A model generated the notes under the pieces. It saw nothing but the letters and a program-made list of their open reading frames with translations. It was not told where the DNA came from and searched no databases. A program made the translations under genes and the position numbers. Positions 17,934 to 26,692 of a stretch of 64,000 nt of DNA are shown in pieces; position 1 is the stretch's first letter, and each line of letters starts with the position of its first letter. The stretch spans positions 1 to 64,000 of the forward strand of contig NZ_JAKWJR010000009.1 of NCBI RefSeq assembly GCF_022761125.1, given 5' to 3'. The DNA is from Nocardioides sp. SR21 (GTDB lineage Bacteria > Actinomycetota > Actinomycetes > Propionibacteriales > Nocardioidaceae).

Positions 17934-18728
17934 GTGCAGCAGTACCTCGATCTCCTCCAGCGGGTCCTCGACGACGGTGTGGAGAAGAGCGACCGCACCG
18001 GGACCGGCACCCGCTCGGTGTTCGGCCACCAGATGCGCTTCGACCTCGCCGCCGGCTTCCCACTGGTGACGACGAAGAAGATCCACACGCGCTCGGTGTT
18101 CGGCGAGCTGCTGTGGTTCCTGCGCGGCGACACGAACGTGAAGTGGCTGCAGGACCGCGGCATCACGATCTGGGACGAGTGGGCCGACGAGAACGGCGAC
18201 CTCGGACCGGTCTACGGCTACCAGTGGCGCTCCTGGCCGACCCCGGACGGCCGGCACGTCGACCAGATCGCGCAGGTCGTCGAGCAGATCCGCACCAACC
18301 CCGACTCGCGCCGCCACATCGTGTCGGCCTGGAACGTCGCGGACATCCCGGACATGGCGCTCGCGCCGTGCCACACGATGTTCCAGTTCTACGTGGCGGA
18401 CGGGAAGCTGAGCTGCCAGCTCTACCAGCGCTCGGCCGACATCTTCCTGGGCGTGCCGTTCAACATCGCGTCGTACGCCCTGCTGACGCACATGGTCGCC
18501 CAGGTCACCGACCTCGAGGTCGGCGACTTCGTGCACACGCTCGGCGACGCGCACCTGTACTCCAACCACCTCGACCAGGCGCGGCTCCAGCTCACCCGCG
18601 ACCCGCGGCCGCTGCCGACCCTGGTGCTCGACACGTCGGTGACCGCGCTCGACGCGTTCGACCTCGAGCACATCGCGGTCGAGGGCTACGACCCGCACCC
18701 CGGGATCAAGGCGCCCATCGCCGTATGA
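17934..18728 (+). CDS. thyA: thymidylate synthase
   Basis: The 264-residue ThyA methylates dUMP to dTMP using methylene-THF and produces dihydrofolate. Catalytic C146 sits in [14 protein letters not shown], and the nucleotide-binding [33 protein letters not shown] and [14 protein letters not shown]-terminus are complete; the length equals that of the E. coli enzyme. GTG start, seven bases after TAGGGT. Its stop overlaps the dfrA ATG, so product dihydrofolate and the enzyme that recycles it are coupled. thyX, often found just before dapA in Actinobacteria, is absent from this window. Confidence 0.98.
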   Translation: MQQYLDLLQRVLDDGVEKSDRTGTGTRSVFGHQMRFDLAAGFPLVTTKKIHTRSVFGELLWFLRGDTNVKWLQDRGITIWDEWADENGDLGPVYGYQWRSWPTPDGRHVDQIAQVVEQIRTNPDSRRHIVSAWNVADIPDMALAPCHTMFQFYVADGKLSCQLYQRSADIFLGVPFNIASYALLTHMVAQVTDLEVGDFVHTLGDAHLYSNHLDQARLQLTRDPRPLPTLVLDTSVTALDAFDLEHIAVEGYDPHPGIKAPIAV

Positions 18729-19207
18729 AGCGCATCATCCTCGTGGCCGCGGTGGCCAGGAACGGCGTCATCGGCAACGGGCCCGACATCCCGTGGAGGA
18801 TCCCCGGCGAGCAGGCCGAGTTCAAGGCGCTCACGATGGGTCACGTCCTGGTGATGGGGCGCACGACCTACGAGTCGATCGGCCGCCCCCTTCCCGGCCG
18901 CACCACGATCGTCCTCACCCGCGACCGGTCGTGGTCGGCGGAGGGCGTGCTGGTGGCGCACACGTTCCTCGACGCGCTCGGCAAGGCGGCGTCGTACGAG
19001 GGCGAGGTGATCGTCGTCGGCGGCGCCCAGGTGTACGCCGAGGCGATGCCGCTCGCGTCGGAGCAGATCCTCAGCGAGGTGCCGCTCGAGCCGGAGGGCG
19101 ACGTGTTCTACCCGGACTTCGACCGCAACGCGTGGCTGGAGACCGACCGCGAGCACTTCGACGGCTACGAGCGGGTCTGGCTGGAGCGGGCGTCCACGCG
19201 GTTGTAG
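18725..19207 (+). CDS. dfrA: dihydrofolate reductase
   Basis: The 160-residue DHFR regenerates tetrahydrofolate after the ThyA reaction. N-terminal [26 protein letters not shown] carries the substrate-binding acid at E29. [27 protein letters not shown] and [17 protein letters not shown] are the two NADPH-binding signatures. The ATG overlaps the thyA stop (ATGA), giving a classic two-gene thymidylate operon. A pair of long palindromes follows the gene. Confidence 0.97.
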   Translation: MKRIILVAAVARNGVIGNGPDIPWRIPGEQAEFKALTMGHVLVMGRTTYESIGRPLPGRTTIVLTRDRSWSAEGVLVAHTFLDALGKAASYEGEVIVVGGAQVYAEAMPLASEQILSEVPLEPEGDVFYPDFDRNAWLETDREHFDGYERVWLERASTRL

Positions 19208-19226
19208 CGGCCTGCTGGGTGGTGCG

Positions 19227-19281
19227 GAATGGTCACCAACCGCAGGTTGGGCACGCTCCCAGGTGCGGTTGGTGACCATTC
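19227..19281. repeat. palindromic element copy 1 (18-bp perfect arms)
   Basis: The arms GAATGGTCACCAACCGCA and its exact complement are separated by a 19-base loop. The element begins 20 bases after the dfrA stop and could act as its terminator. A second copy with the same arms and a nearly identical loop lies at 19369-19425. Confidence 0.75.
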
Positions 19282-19368
19282 GTCGCCGGTGCGCGGGCGT
19301 CAGGTGGCCGGTGCGCGGGTGGCCGCAGCCCGCTGACGTTCCGCCGGCACGGGCCCGGGATGGCGTGC

Positions 19369-19425
19369 GGAATGGTCACCAACCGCAGATTGGGCACGCT
19401 CCCACCTGCGGTTGGTGACCATTCC
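19369..19425. repeat. palindromic element copy 2 (19-bp perfect arms)
   Basis: This has the same arm sequence as copy 1, extended by one pair, with a 19-base loop differing from copy 1 at only three positions. Both copies are in the same orientation, 142 bp apart start to start. It ends about 40 bases before the -10 of the LLM oxidoreductase gene. Confidence 0.75.
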
Positions 19426-19467
19426 TCGCATCGACGGCCCGACCGGCACGGCTCTTGTCGCGCCTGA

Positions 19468-19473
19468 CAGGGT
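19468..19473 (+). promoter_or_regulatory. -10 hexamer of the LLM oxidoreductase (leaderless)
   Basis: CAGGGT (context TGACAGGGT) lies six bases before ATG 19480. Confidence 0.5.
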
Positions 19474-19479
19474 GGAGCC

Positions 19480-20400
19480 ATGGAGCTCCGCGTCTTCACC
19501 GAACCCCAGCAAGGTGCCACGTACGACGACCTGGTGGCCGTCGCCCAGGAGGCCGAGCGCCTCGGCTTCGGGGCGTTCTTCCGCTCCGACCACTACCTCG
19601 GCATGGGCACCGAGGGACTGCCCGGCCCGTCGGACGCGTGGATCACGCTGGCCGGGATCGCGCGGGAGACCAGCACGATCCGGCTCGGCACGATGATGAC
19701 CAGCGCGACGTTCCGGCTGCCGGGCCCGCTGGCGATCTCGGTCGCGAACGTCGACCAGATGAGTGGCGGTCGCGTCGAGCTCGGCATCGGTGCCGGCTGG
19801 TTCGAGGCCGAGCACACGAAGTACGGCATCCCGTTCCCGGGCACGGGGGAGCGGTTCGACCGGTTCGAGGAGCAGCTCGCGATCATCACCGGCCTGTGGG
19901 CCACCGACGGCGGCTTCACCCACGACGGCGCGCACTACCAGGTGGCCGACAGCCCCGGCCTCCCGAAGCCGGTGCAGCCGAAGCCGCCGGTGCTCATCGG
20001 CGGGCTCGGCAAGAAGCGCACCCCGGAGCTCGCCGCGCGCTACGCCGACGAGTTCAACCTGCCGTTCGTCGACGAGGAGACCACGAAGGCGCAGTTCGCC
20101 CGGGTGCGGGAGGCCTGCGAGCAGGAGGGTCGCGACCCGCAGACGATGCGCTGGTCGAACGCGCTGGTCCTGTGCGTCGGGGCCGACGAGGCGGAGATCG
20201 ACCGCAGGGCGGCCGCGATCGGCCGCGAGAAGGCGGAGCTGCGGGAGAACGGCCTGGCCGGCACGCCCGAGGAGGTCGTCGACAAGATCGGGCGGTACGC
20301 CGCCCTCGGCGCGGAGCGGATCTACCTCCAGGTGCTCGACCTCGCGGACCTCGATCACCTGCGCCTCGTGGCGCGCGAGGTCATGCCGCACGTCGCGTGA
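19480..20400 (+). CDS. LLM class flavin (probably F420)-dependent oxidoreductase
   Basis: The 306-residue luciferase-like TIM-barrel protein of the TIGR03560 type. Features are the N-terminal TYDDLVAVAQEAERLGFGAFFRSDHYLGMG, TSTIRLGTMMTSATFRLPG, GGRVELGIGAGWFEAEHTKYG and PVLIGGLGKKRTPELAARYADEFN. This subgroup in Actinobacteria generally uses coenzyme F420, but the cofactor is inferred from family and not from a decisive residue. The substrate is unknown. It stands alone between dfrA and dapA, where other Actinobacteria may have thyX. Confidence 0.9.
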   Translation: MELRVFTEPQQGATYDDLVAVAQEAERLGFGAFFRSDHYLGMGTEGLPGPSDAWITLAGIARETSTIRLGTMMTSATFRLPGPLAISVANVDQMSGGRVELGIGAGWFEAEHTKYGIPFPGTGERFDRFEEQLAIITGLWATDGGFTHDGAHYQVADSPGLPKPVQPKPPVLIGGLGKKRTPELAARYADEFNLPFVDEETTKAQFARVREACEQEGRDPQTMRWSNALVLCVGADEAEIDRRAAAIGREKAELRENGLAGTPEEVVDKIGRYAALGAERIYLQVLDLADLDHLRLVAREVMPHVA

Positions 20401-20414
20401 GCGGGCTGACGCAC

Positions 20415-20420
20415 TAACCT
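20415..20420 (+). promoter_or_regulatory. -10 hexamer of dapA (leaderless)
   Basis: TAACCT lies seven bases before ATG 20428. Confidence 0.5.
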
Positions 20421-20427
20421 GGGTCCC

Positions 20428-21324
20428 ATGACGACCGCGCCTGCTGCTCCGTTCGGACGCATGCTCACCGCGATGGCGACCCCGTTCGCCGTCGACGGGA
20501 GCCTCGACCTCGACGGAGTCCAGAAGGTGGCCAAGCACCTGGTCGCCCACGGCCACGACGGCCTGGTCGTCTCCGGCACCACCGGCGAGTCGCCGACCAC
20601 GCTCAAGGAGGAGGACGGCGAGATCCTCGCCGCCGTCCGCGACGCGGTCGGCCCCGACGTGAAGCTCGTAGCGGGTGTCGGCACCAACGACACCCTCACG
20701 TCGACGTACCTCGCGAAGCAGGCCCGCGAGCGCGGCGCCGACGGCGTGCTGCTGGTCTCGCCGTACTACAACAAGCCCGGCCAGCGCGGCATGCTCGCGC
20801 ACTTCCGGCAGGTCGTCGACGCCGCGGAGATCCCGGTGATGATGTACGACGTCCCCGGCCGCACCGGCAGCGTGATCGCGCTCGAGTCCTACGAGGTGAT
20901 GGCCGGCTGGGACAGCGTCGTCGCCATCAAGGACGCGACCGGCGACATCGCCCGCACCGCGAAGCTCGTGCGGCTCGGGTACGCCGTCTACTCCGGTGAC
21001 GACGCCAACACGCTCGGCTACCTCGCGCACGGCGCGTGCGGCCTGGTCTCCGTCGTCGGTCACGCGGCCGGCAAGGAGATCGCCTCGATGATCGACACGT
21101 TCCTCGCCGGCGACCACGCCGGCGCGCTGGAGACCTACCAGCGGCTCACCCCGGCGTTCGAGGCCGTGATGGGCGTGCCCAACTACGGCGCGACGACGGC
21201 CAAGGCGGCGCTCGAGCTGCTGGGCGTGATCGACAACCGGCGGGTCCGCTCCCCGCTCTCCGAGCTCGATGACGACGAGGTGGCCGCCCTGCGCGCCGGC
21301 CTGTCCGCGTCGGGCCTCCTGTAG
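20428..21324 (+). CDS. dapA: 4-hydroxy-tetrahydrodipicolinate synthase
   Basis: The 298-residue DapA condenses pyruvate with aspartate semialdehyde, the first committed step to diaminopimelate and lysine. Pyruvate-binding SGTTGESPTL-like segment (residues 49-59), catalytic tyrosine Y140 in YDVPGRTG and Schiff-base lysine K168 in VVAIKDATGD are all present. The length is usual. It is followed 14 bp later by RNase J, an order conserved in many Actinobacteria. ATG start with TAACCT seven bases upstream. Confidence 0.96.
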   Translation: MTTAPAAPFGRMLTAMATPFAVDGSLDLDGVQKVAKHLVAHGHDGLVVSGTTGESPTTLKEEDGEILAAVRDAVGPDVKLVAGVGTNDTLTSTYLAKQARERGADGVLLVSPYYNKPGQRGMLAHFRQVVDAAEIPVMMYDVPGRTGSVIALESYEVMAGWDSVVAIKDATGDIARTAKLVRLGYAVYSGDDANTLGYLAHGACGLVSVVGHAAGKEIASMIDTFLAGDHAGALETYQRLTPAFEAVMGVPNYGATTAKAALELLGVIDNRRVRSPLSELDDDEVAALRAGLSASGLL

Positions 21325-21338
21325 ACAAAGGACATCTC

Positions 21339-23024
21339 TTGAGTCACCCGCATCCCGAGCTCTCCGCGCCGGTCGAGCTGCCGAAGGGAGGTCTCCGGGT
21401 CACCCCCCTGGGCGGCCTCGGCGAGGTCGGCCGCAACATGACCGTCTTCGAGTACGACGGCCGCCTGCTGATCGTCGACTGCGGCGTGCTGTTCCCGGAG
21501 GACCACCAGCCCGGCATCGACCTGATCCTGCCCGACTGGGCCTCCATCCGTGACCGCCTCGACGACGTCGAGGCGCTGGTGCTCACCCACGGGCACGAGG
21601 ACCACATCGGCGCGACGCCGTACCTCCTACGCGAGCGCGGCAACATCCCGCTGGTCGGCTCCGAGCTCACCCTGGCGCTGCTCGGCAGCAAGCTGCGCGA
21701 GCACCGCCTCAAGGAGACCGTCCACCACGTGGTGAAGGAGGGCGAGCGGATCACGTTCGGGCCCTTCGAGCTCGAGTTCGTCGCGGTCAACCACTCGATC
21801 CCGGACGCGCTCGCGGTCGCGATCCGCACCGGCGCCGGCCTGGTGCTGCACACCGGCGACTTCAAGATGGACCAGCTCCCGCTGGACGGGCGGATCACTG
21901 ACCTGCGGGCGTTCGCGCGGCTGGGGGAGGAGGGCGTCGACCTGTTCCTCACCGACTCGACCAACGCCGAGACCCCCGGTTTCACGCCGGCGGAGAAGTC
22001 GATCACCCCGGTGATCGACCAGGTCTTCCGCGACTCCTCGCAGCGGATCATCGTCGCCTGCTTCGCCTCCCACGTGCACCGCGTCCAGCAGGTGCTCGAC
22101 GCGGCGTACGCCCACGAGCGCCAGGTCGCGTACGTCGGCCGCTCGATGGTCCGCAACATGGCGATCGCCCGCGACCTCGGCTACCTCAAGGTCCCGCCGG
22201 GCGTGCTGGTCGACACCAAGGACCTCGCGGACCTGCCGGCGGAGCGCCAGGTGCTGATCTCGACCGGGTCGCAGGGCGAGCCGATGAGTGCGCTGTCGCG
22301 GATCGCGCAGCGCAACCACAACTTCGTGCACATCGAGGAGGGCGACACCGTCCTGCTCGCCTCGAGCCTGATCCCGGGCAACGAGAACGCCGTGTACCGC
22401 GTCATCAACGGCCTGGCCCGCTGGGGCGCCCGCGTCGTGCACAAGGGCAACGCGCTCGTGCACGTCTCCGGCCACGCCAGCGCCGGCGAGCTGCTCTACT
22501 GCTACAACATCGTGCGGCCGCGCAACGTGCTGCCGGTGCACGGCGAGATCCGGCACATGCTCGCGAACGCCGCGCTCGCCCGCGCGACCGGCGTCGAGAA
22601 CGTCGTGATCGCTGAGGACGGCGTGGTCGTCGACCTGGTCGACGGCGTCGCCGCGGTCGCCGGCAAGGTCGACTGCGGCTACGTGTTCGTCGACGGCTCC
22701 TCGGTCGGCGACGTCACTGAGTCCGACCTCAAGGACCGGCTGATCCTCGGTGAGGAGGGCTTCATCTCGGTGATCGTGGTCGTCGACTCGGTCAGCGGCA
22801 AGGTGTCCGCCGGCCCCGAGATCCACGCCCGCGGCAACGCCCTCGACGGCTCGACCTTCGACGAGGTCAAGCAGCCGATCATCGATGCCCTCGACAAGGC
22901 GATCGCCGAGGGCAACACCGACTCGTACCAGCTGCAGCAGACGGTCCGTCGCGTCATCGGCCGCTGGGTCAGCAACACCCACCGCCGCCGGCCGATGATC
23001 ATCCCGGTGGTCATCGAGGCCTGA
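21339..23024 (+). CDS. rnj: ribonuclease J
   Basis: The 561-residue RNase J is a metallo-beta-lactamase/beta-CASP ribonuclease with endo- and 5'-exonuclease activity in RNA maturation and decay. The metal site motif THGHEDHIGA is at residues 83-92, followed by VNHSIPDALA, HTGDFKMDQ and the beta-CASP stretch with STGSQGEPMSALSRIA, then VHVSGHAS and LPVHGEIRHM. The C-terminal dimerisation domain is complete. The start is TTG, preceded by AAAGGA six bases upstream, so unlike dapA it relies on a ribosome-binding site and is probably co-transcribed with dapA. Confidence 0.96.
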   Translation: MSHPHPELSAPVELPKGGLRVTPLGGLGEVGRNMTVFEYDGRLLIVDCGVLFPEDHQPGIDLILPDWASIRDRLDDVEALVLTHGHEDHIGATPYLLRERGNIPLVGSELTLALLGSKLREHRLKETVHHVVKEGERITFGPFELEFVAVNHSIPDALAVAIRTGAGLVLHTGDFKMDQLPLDGRITDLRAFARLGEEGVDLFLTDSTNAETPGFTPAEKSITPVIDQVFRDSSQRIIVACFASHVHRVQQVLDAAYAHERQVAYVGRSMVRNMAIARDLGYLKVPPGVLVDTKDLADLPAERQVLISTGSQGEPMSALSRIAQRNHNFVHIEEGDTVLLASSLIPGNENAVYRVINGLARWGARVVHKGNALVHVSGHASAGELLYCYNIVRPRNVLPVHGEIRHMLANAALARATGVENVVIAEDGVVVDLVDGVAAVAGKVDCGYVFVDGSSVGDVTESDLKDRLILGEEGFISVIVVVDSVSGKVSAGPEIHARGNALDGSTFDEVKQPIIDALDKAIAEGNTDSYQLQQTVRRVIGRWVSNTHRRRPMIIPVVIEA

Positions 23025-23029
23025 GGCCA

Positions 23030-23062
23030 GCCGACGCCGAGGCACGAGGCGGCGGCGTCGGC
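23030..23062 (+). terminator. hairpin after rnj
   Basis: A 10-bp perfect stem (GCCGACGCCG with CGGCGTCGGC) and a 13-base loop, starting six bases after the rnj stop. No T-tract. Confidence 0.5.
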
Positions 23063-23153
23063 CGAAGGGGTCGAGTAGCGCCCACGCCTGAGCTTGCGAA
23101 GGCGTGTTGGCGCGTATCGAGACACCAGTCGCACAGGCGGGCGCTCGGGCCCA

Positions 23154-23573
23154 GGGGTCTCGACGGGCTCGACCACCGGCACCCCCGGAGGGCCGAAGTC
23201 GGCGCTCGGGCTCAGGGGTCTCGACGGGCTCGACCACCGGCACCTCCGGAGGGCCGAAGTCGGCGCTCGGGCCCAGGGGTCTCGATGGGCTCGACCACCG
23301 GCACCCCCCGGAGGGCGGAAGTCGGCGCTCGGGCTCAGGGGTCTCGACGGGCTCGACCACCGGCACCCCCGGAGGGCGGAAGTCGGCGCTCGGGCCCAGG
23401 GGTCTCGACGAGCTCGACCACCGGCATCCCCGGAGGGCGGAAGTCGGCGCTCGGGCCCAGGGGTCTCGACGAGCTCGACCACCGACATCCCCGAAGGGCC
23501 GAGGTCGGCGCTCGGGCCCAGGGGTCTCGACGAGCTCGACCACCGGCACCCCCTGAAATGCCGAAGTCGGCGC
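23154..23573. repeat. tandem array, 61-bp unit, about 7 copies
   Basis: Units begin with GGGGTCTCGAC at 23154, 23215, 23276, 23338, 23399, 23460 and 23521; five spacings are 61 bp and one is 62. Each unit contains GGTCTCGACGGGCTCGACC, then ACCGGCACCCCCGGAGGG and GAAGTCGGCGCTCGGG. Copies differ by a few bases: GGGCTCG changes to GAGCTCG in the last three, and GGGCCGA alternates with GGGCGGA. The array fills the space between the 3' ends of rnj and the convergent M4 protease. Upstream at 23071-23126 lies a diverged TCGAGTAGCG...CGTATCGAGAC element. Because 61 is not a multiple of 3, open frames across the array are accidental. Confidence 0.9.
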
Positions 23574-23599
23574 AGCCCTCGGGTGAGGACTGCGCCGAC
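23566..23599 (-). terminator. hairpin after the M4 protease gene
   Basis: A perfect 10-bp stem (GTCGGCGCAG with CTGCGCCGAC) and a 14-base loop begin 10 bases past the protease stop. The left arm falls in the last, truncated repeat unit: every unit of the 61-bp array contains the same GAAGTCGGCGC. Confidence 0.5.
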
Positions 23600-23609
23600 C
23601 CGGTGCTGA

Positions 23610-26447
23610 TCAGCCCTGGCGACCCAGGGTCGCGCGGTGGTGCTTGCCCTTCTTCACGCAGTTGGAGACCTTGACGTTGTCGACGTACCAGCCGTCGTTG
23701 CCGCCACAGCCGTCACGGCCGATCTCGAACCGGATCTTGACCTTCTGGCCGGGCTTCGCGCCGGCCTTCTTCAGGTCGATGATCGACGTGCCCCACGAGC
23801 CGGTGGGCAGGCCGCCGTCGGTGCCCGTGAAGCCGGGCTGGCCGGCGAGCGGGTTGGTGTTGCCCTCGGCCGTCGAGGCGAGCTGGAGCGGCTTGTTGTA
23901 GAGGTACGCCGAGGCCGGCACGACCTTGAACGCCTTGCCGTTGACGCTGATCTTCACCGTGCCGCCGTCGTAGCCGGTCTCGGTGGCGACGTAGTGCTGG
24001 AAGGACAGCTTCTGCGTGCCGCCACCCGGGAGCTTCACCTGCGGGGTGGTGATGCCGTTGGTGCTGGAGAAGTCGTTCGCACCGTTGGAGCAGGCACCCT
24101 CGTCGGGAGCCGGGCCGTACGCCGCCTTCGAGCCATGGCCGTCCGGGAGGTCCGAGGCGACCTTCCACGGCTCGGCGATGCCGCCCGGGAAGACGATCTT
24201 CTGCGACTTGCTCCACTTGCCCAGACCGTTCTCGAAGGTCTCCTTCCAGACCGTCTTGGTCTTGAACTTGTTGCCGCACAGCGACGGCGGCTTCTGGCCG
24301 AACATCGGCTTGAAGTTGCACTGCGTCGGCTCGGTGTTCAGCTCCGTCGCCTGGGTCGCGGCGAGGACCGCGGCGCAGTCCTCGGCCGTGATCGGGTCGG
24401 CTGCGGTGACGGTGTTCGGGTCGATCGAGACCGCGTTGATCGGCTGACCCACGAGGTCGTTGCAGCCCGTGGTGAGGGCGGTGGCGAGGTCGGGGAAGCG
24501 CGACGTCGGGGTGAGGTACGACGACTGCGCCCGCCAGAACACGTTGGCGGCCTTGTCGAGGCCGATCGAGGCCACCGTGACGCCGTTGGACGTGCTGCCG
24601 TCGACCAGCAGCGCGAAGGTGTGGTTCACGACGCCGGAGTTCGAGTGGACGCCGCCACCGTCATCGGGGGAGCACCAGTACTCGGCGTCCGAGACCTTGC
24701 CCGGGTCGCCGTAGCAGGTGGGCGTCCACATGTCGCGGATCGCGCCGCCGAAGGCCGGGTCACCCTCGCCGGACAGCCAGCGGTAGGAGTTGTCCTTGGT
24801 GGCCTCGTCGTTGTCCTTGATCGTCATGTTGACGGTCCCGGCAGCCTTGATCTTGTCGCCGCTCGCCAAGTCGACCATGAGGCCGTAGATGTCGGCGGTA
24901 CCCACCGGGCCGGACGGGGGGTCGGCCGTGTTGTTGCCCATGACGATCCCGGTCGCGCCTGCCGCCTCAGCATTCGTGGCCTTGTCTGCCTGGGCACAGG
25001 TGCCGCGGTCGACGTACACGAACTTGCCGGCGATCGCGGCGGCGTTCGTGAACGCCGAGCAGCCGTCGGTCGTCGACGGTCCGCTGCCGTCGGCCGGGTC
25101 GATGCCCACCACGACGTCGGTGGTCACGCCGGTCTTGTCGAAGACCGGGCCGTACGACGCTGCTGCCGCCTCACACGGTCCGGCGGCGCCGGCGGGGGAG
25201 TTGATCACCGCGCTGATGCTGCCGCGGGTGAACTGCGAGCACTGGCCCTCGACGCGGGCGCCGTCAGGGGTCTCGTTGTAGCGGTCGTTGACGATGTCGA
25301 CCGTCTCGCCCCAGATGTCGGAGAACGCCTCGTTCATCGCGCCGGACTGCCACTGGTAGATCAGGCCGGAGGTGTGCTCGGTGTAGGCGTGGCCCCACTC
25401 GTGGGCGACGGTGTCGTCGGAGGTGACGTCGGTGCAGTAGTTGGTGGTGACGCCGTTCCAGTTGGCGTTCGGGCACTCGATGGTCGGGTCGTTGTTGACC
25501 GTCTTCATCGTCGAGCCATTGTTGTCGAAGGAGTCGCGGCCGAAGGTGTTCTTGAACAGCCAGTACGCCTCGCCGGTGCCCTCCACCAGGTCCTGTTGGG
25601 ACTGGTTGAGCGTGCCGGGGAACGCGTCACCCTCCTGCCAGACCAGGTCGGCCGGGTCGGGGGACTCCTCGTAGACCTCGCGGTCCAGGGCGTGGGCGAT
25701 CATCGAGTAGCGGTTGACGACCTTGCCGGTGTTCGCGTCGATGAAGACCATGTCGCGCACGTTCTTCTGGTTGGTCACCTCGACGACCCAGGCGAGGATG
25801 TTGTCGCCCTTCTGGCCACGGATCGCGCCCAGCCGGTAGACGCTGAGCGTGGTCGAGGCGGCCTTGATGCCGGTGACGTCCGCGTTGCCGTCGGCGCCGG
25901 GCGGGTTCGCCGTGACCGCGGAGACCGCGCGGGCCGCGGCTTCGGCCTGGGAGAACCGCGGGGAGACGCTGAGGTCCACGTCCGGGGCGACGAAGCCGTT
26001 GACCGAGGTCAGGTCGCCGTCCTGGTCGAGGTTCGCGAGCAGCCGGGCGCCGAAGACCGGCACGCCCTGGTAGCTCTGGTCGTAGCGAACGGTCCAGCCC
26101 AGGTCGGTGGCGGTGACGCCGACCTGGGTGAGCTGCTCGGCGCTGGCGCCGAACGCGGCGGCGTACTTGCCGACGTACGCCGTGGCCTTGGCGGCCGCGC
26201 CGGCGCGGTCCTCGGCCTGCTTCGAGGGCATCAGGTCGCCCTGGCCGGCGGCCCGGACGAACCCGACCTTGCCGGTCGTGCGGTCGGTCTTGAACCGTGC
26301 GCCGTCGGAGGCTTCGGCCTCCATGCGCTGGGCGACGGAGCGGTCCGTCTTGATCGGCGTGCTCGCCGCCTGGGCCTGGAGTGCGGGGATCGCCGCCAGC
26401 CCGGCAGCCACGAGTGCGAGGCTGACACCTGTACTGAACAGTTTCAC
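23610..26447 (-). CDS. secreted M4-family zinc metallopeptidase with PA domain
   Basis: The 945-residue exported protease. A Sec signal peptide (about 1-28, ending in LQAQA) is followed by a fungalysin/thermolysin-type propeptide (about 45-190, with VPVFGARLLANLDQDGDL and a PepSY-like region). The catalytic domain has HEWGH near residue 348 and the third zinc ligand in NEAFSD about 20 residues later. A protease-associated (PA) domain is inserted after it (about 450-550, GKFVYVDRGTCAQADKATNAEAAGATGIVMGNN), then the rest of the catalytic domain (DGGGVHSNSGVVNHTF with the catalytic histidine) and a C-terminal adhesive beta domain ending GNDGWYVDNVKVSNC. GTG start chosen for the signal peptide and GGAGGA three bases upstream. 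Confidence 0.95.
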   Translation of the reverse strand: MKLFSTGVSLALVAAGLAAIPALQAQAASTPIKTDRSVAQRMEAEASDGARFKTDRTTGKVGFVRAAGQGDLMPSKQAEDRAGAAAKATAYVGKYAAAFGASAEQLTQVGVTATDLGWTVRYDQSYQGVPVFGARLLANLDQDGDLTSVNGFVAPDVDLSVSPRFSQAEAAARAVSAVTANPPGADGNADVTGIKAASTTLSVYRLGAIRGQKGDNILAWVVEVTNQKNVRDMVFIDANTGKVVNRYSMIAHALDREVYEESPDPADLVWQEGDAFPGTLNQSQQDLVEGTGEAYWLFKNTFGRDSFDNNGSTMKTVNNDPTIECPNANWNGVTTNYCTDVTSDDTVAHEWGHAYTEHTSGLIYQWQSGAMNEAFSDIWGETVDIVNDRYNETPDGARVEGQCSQFTRGSISAVINSPAGAAGPCEAAAASYGPVFDKTGVTTDVVVGIDPADGSGPSTTDGCSAFTNAAAIAGKFVYVDRGTCAQADKATNAEAAGATGIVMGNNTADPPSGPVGTADIYGLMVDLASGDKIKAAGTVNMTIKDNDEATKDNSYRWLSGEGDPAFGGAIRDMWTPTCYGDPGKVSDAEYWCSPDDGGGVHSNSGVVNHTFALLVDGSTSNGVTVASIGLDKAANVFWRAQSSYLTPTSRFPDLATALTTGCNDLVGQPINAVSIDPNTVTAADPITAEDCAAVLAATQATELNTEPTQCNFKPMFGQKPPSLCGNKFKTKTVWKETFENGLGKWSKSQKIVFPGGIAEPWKVASDLPDGHGSKAAYGPAPDEGACSNGANDFSSTNGITTPQVKLPGGGTQKLSFQHYVATETGYDGGTVKISVNGKAFKVVPASAYLYNKPLQLASTAEGNTNPLAGQPGFTGTDGGLPTGSWGTSIIDLKKAGAKPGQKVKIRFEIGRDGCGGNDGWYVDNVKVSNCVKKGKHHRATLGRQG

Positions 26448-26500
26448 TATTCCTCCGAGATCGGTGCGGCCCGTCCACGAGAAGCGAGGCCATCTCGGGC

Positions 26501-26506
26501 ACCCTA
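26501..26506 (-). promoter_or_regulatory. candidate -10 of the M4 protease gene
   Basis: The minus-strand TAGGGT lies 53 bases before GTG 26447, leaving an untranslated leader with a good ribosome-binding site. I see no convincing -35. Confidence 0.35.
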
Positions 26507-26679
26507 GGAACACATCGCGGTCCAGGTCCAGAGACGCGGGAGAATTCGCGGAACCCTCCGCACGGCCCTCCGCAGGTCTTTCATCCGGAAGGGTGGCCGG
26601 GCCACGCCCGGGGGGACGCGGGGAGACACGCGCCGAGACACGCACTCCTGTGATGCGTGTGACGGGAGTGACCGACGCC

Positions 26680-26685
26680 TAGGGT
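26680..26685 (+). promoter_or_regulatory. -10 hexamer of ftsK (leaderless)
   Basis: TAGGGT lies seven bases before ATG 26693 and supports this start over GTG 26684, which would fall inside the hexamer. Confidence 0.5.
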
Positions 26686-26692
26686 GGACAGC

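Noticed and set aside
19208..19479. thyX or a remnant of it between dfrA and dapA
   Set aside because: The stretch holds only the two palindromes and the LLM promoter, and the next gene is clearly LLM oxidoreductase. No ThyX motif is present.
23154..23573. Repeat protein encoded by the 61-bp array
   Set aside because: The period is not a multiple of three, so the same peptide appears in rotating frames on both strands; no start signal or continuous gene is present.
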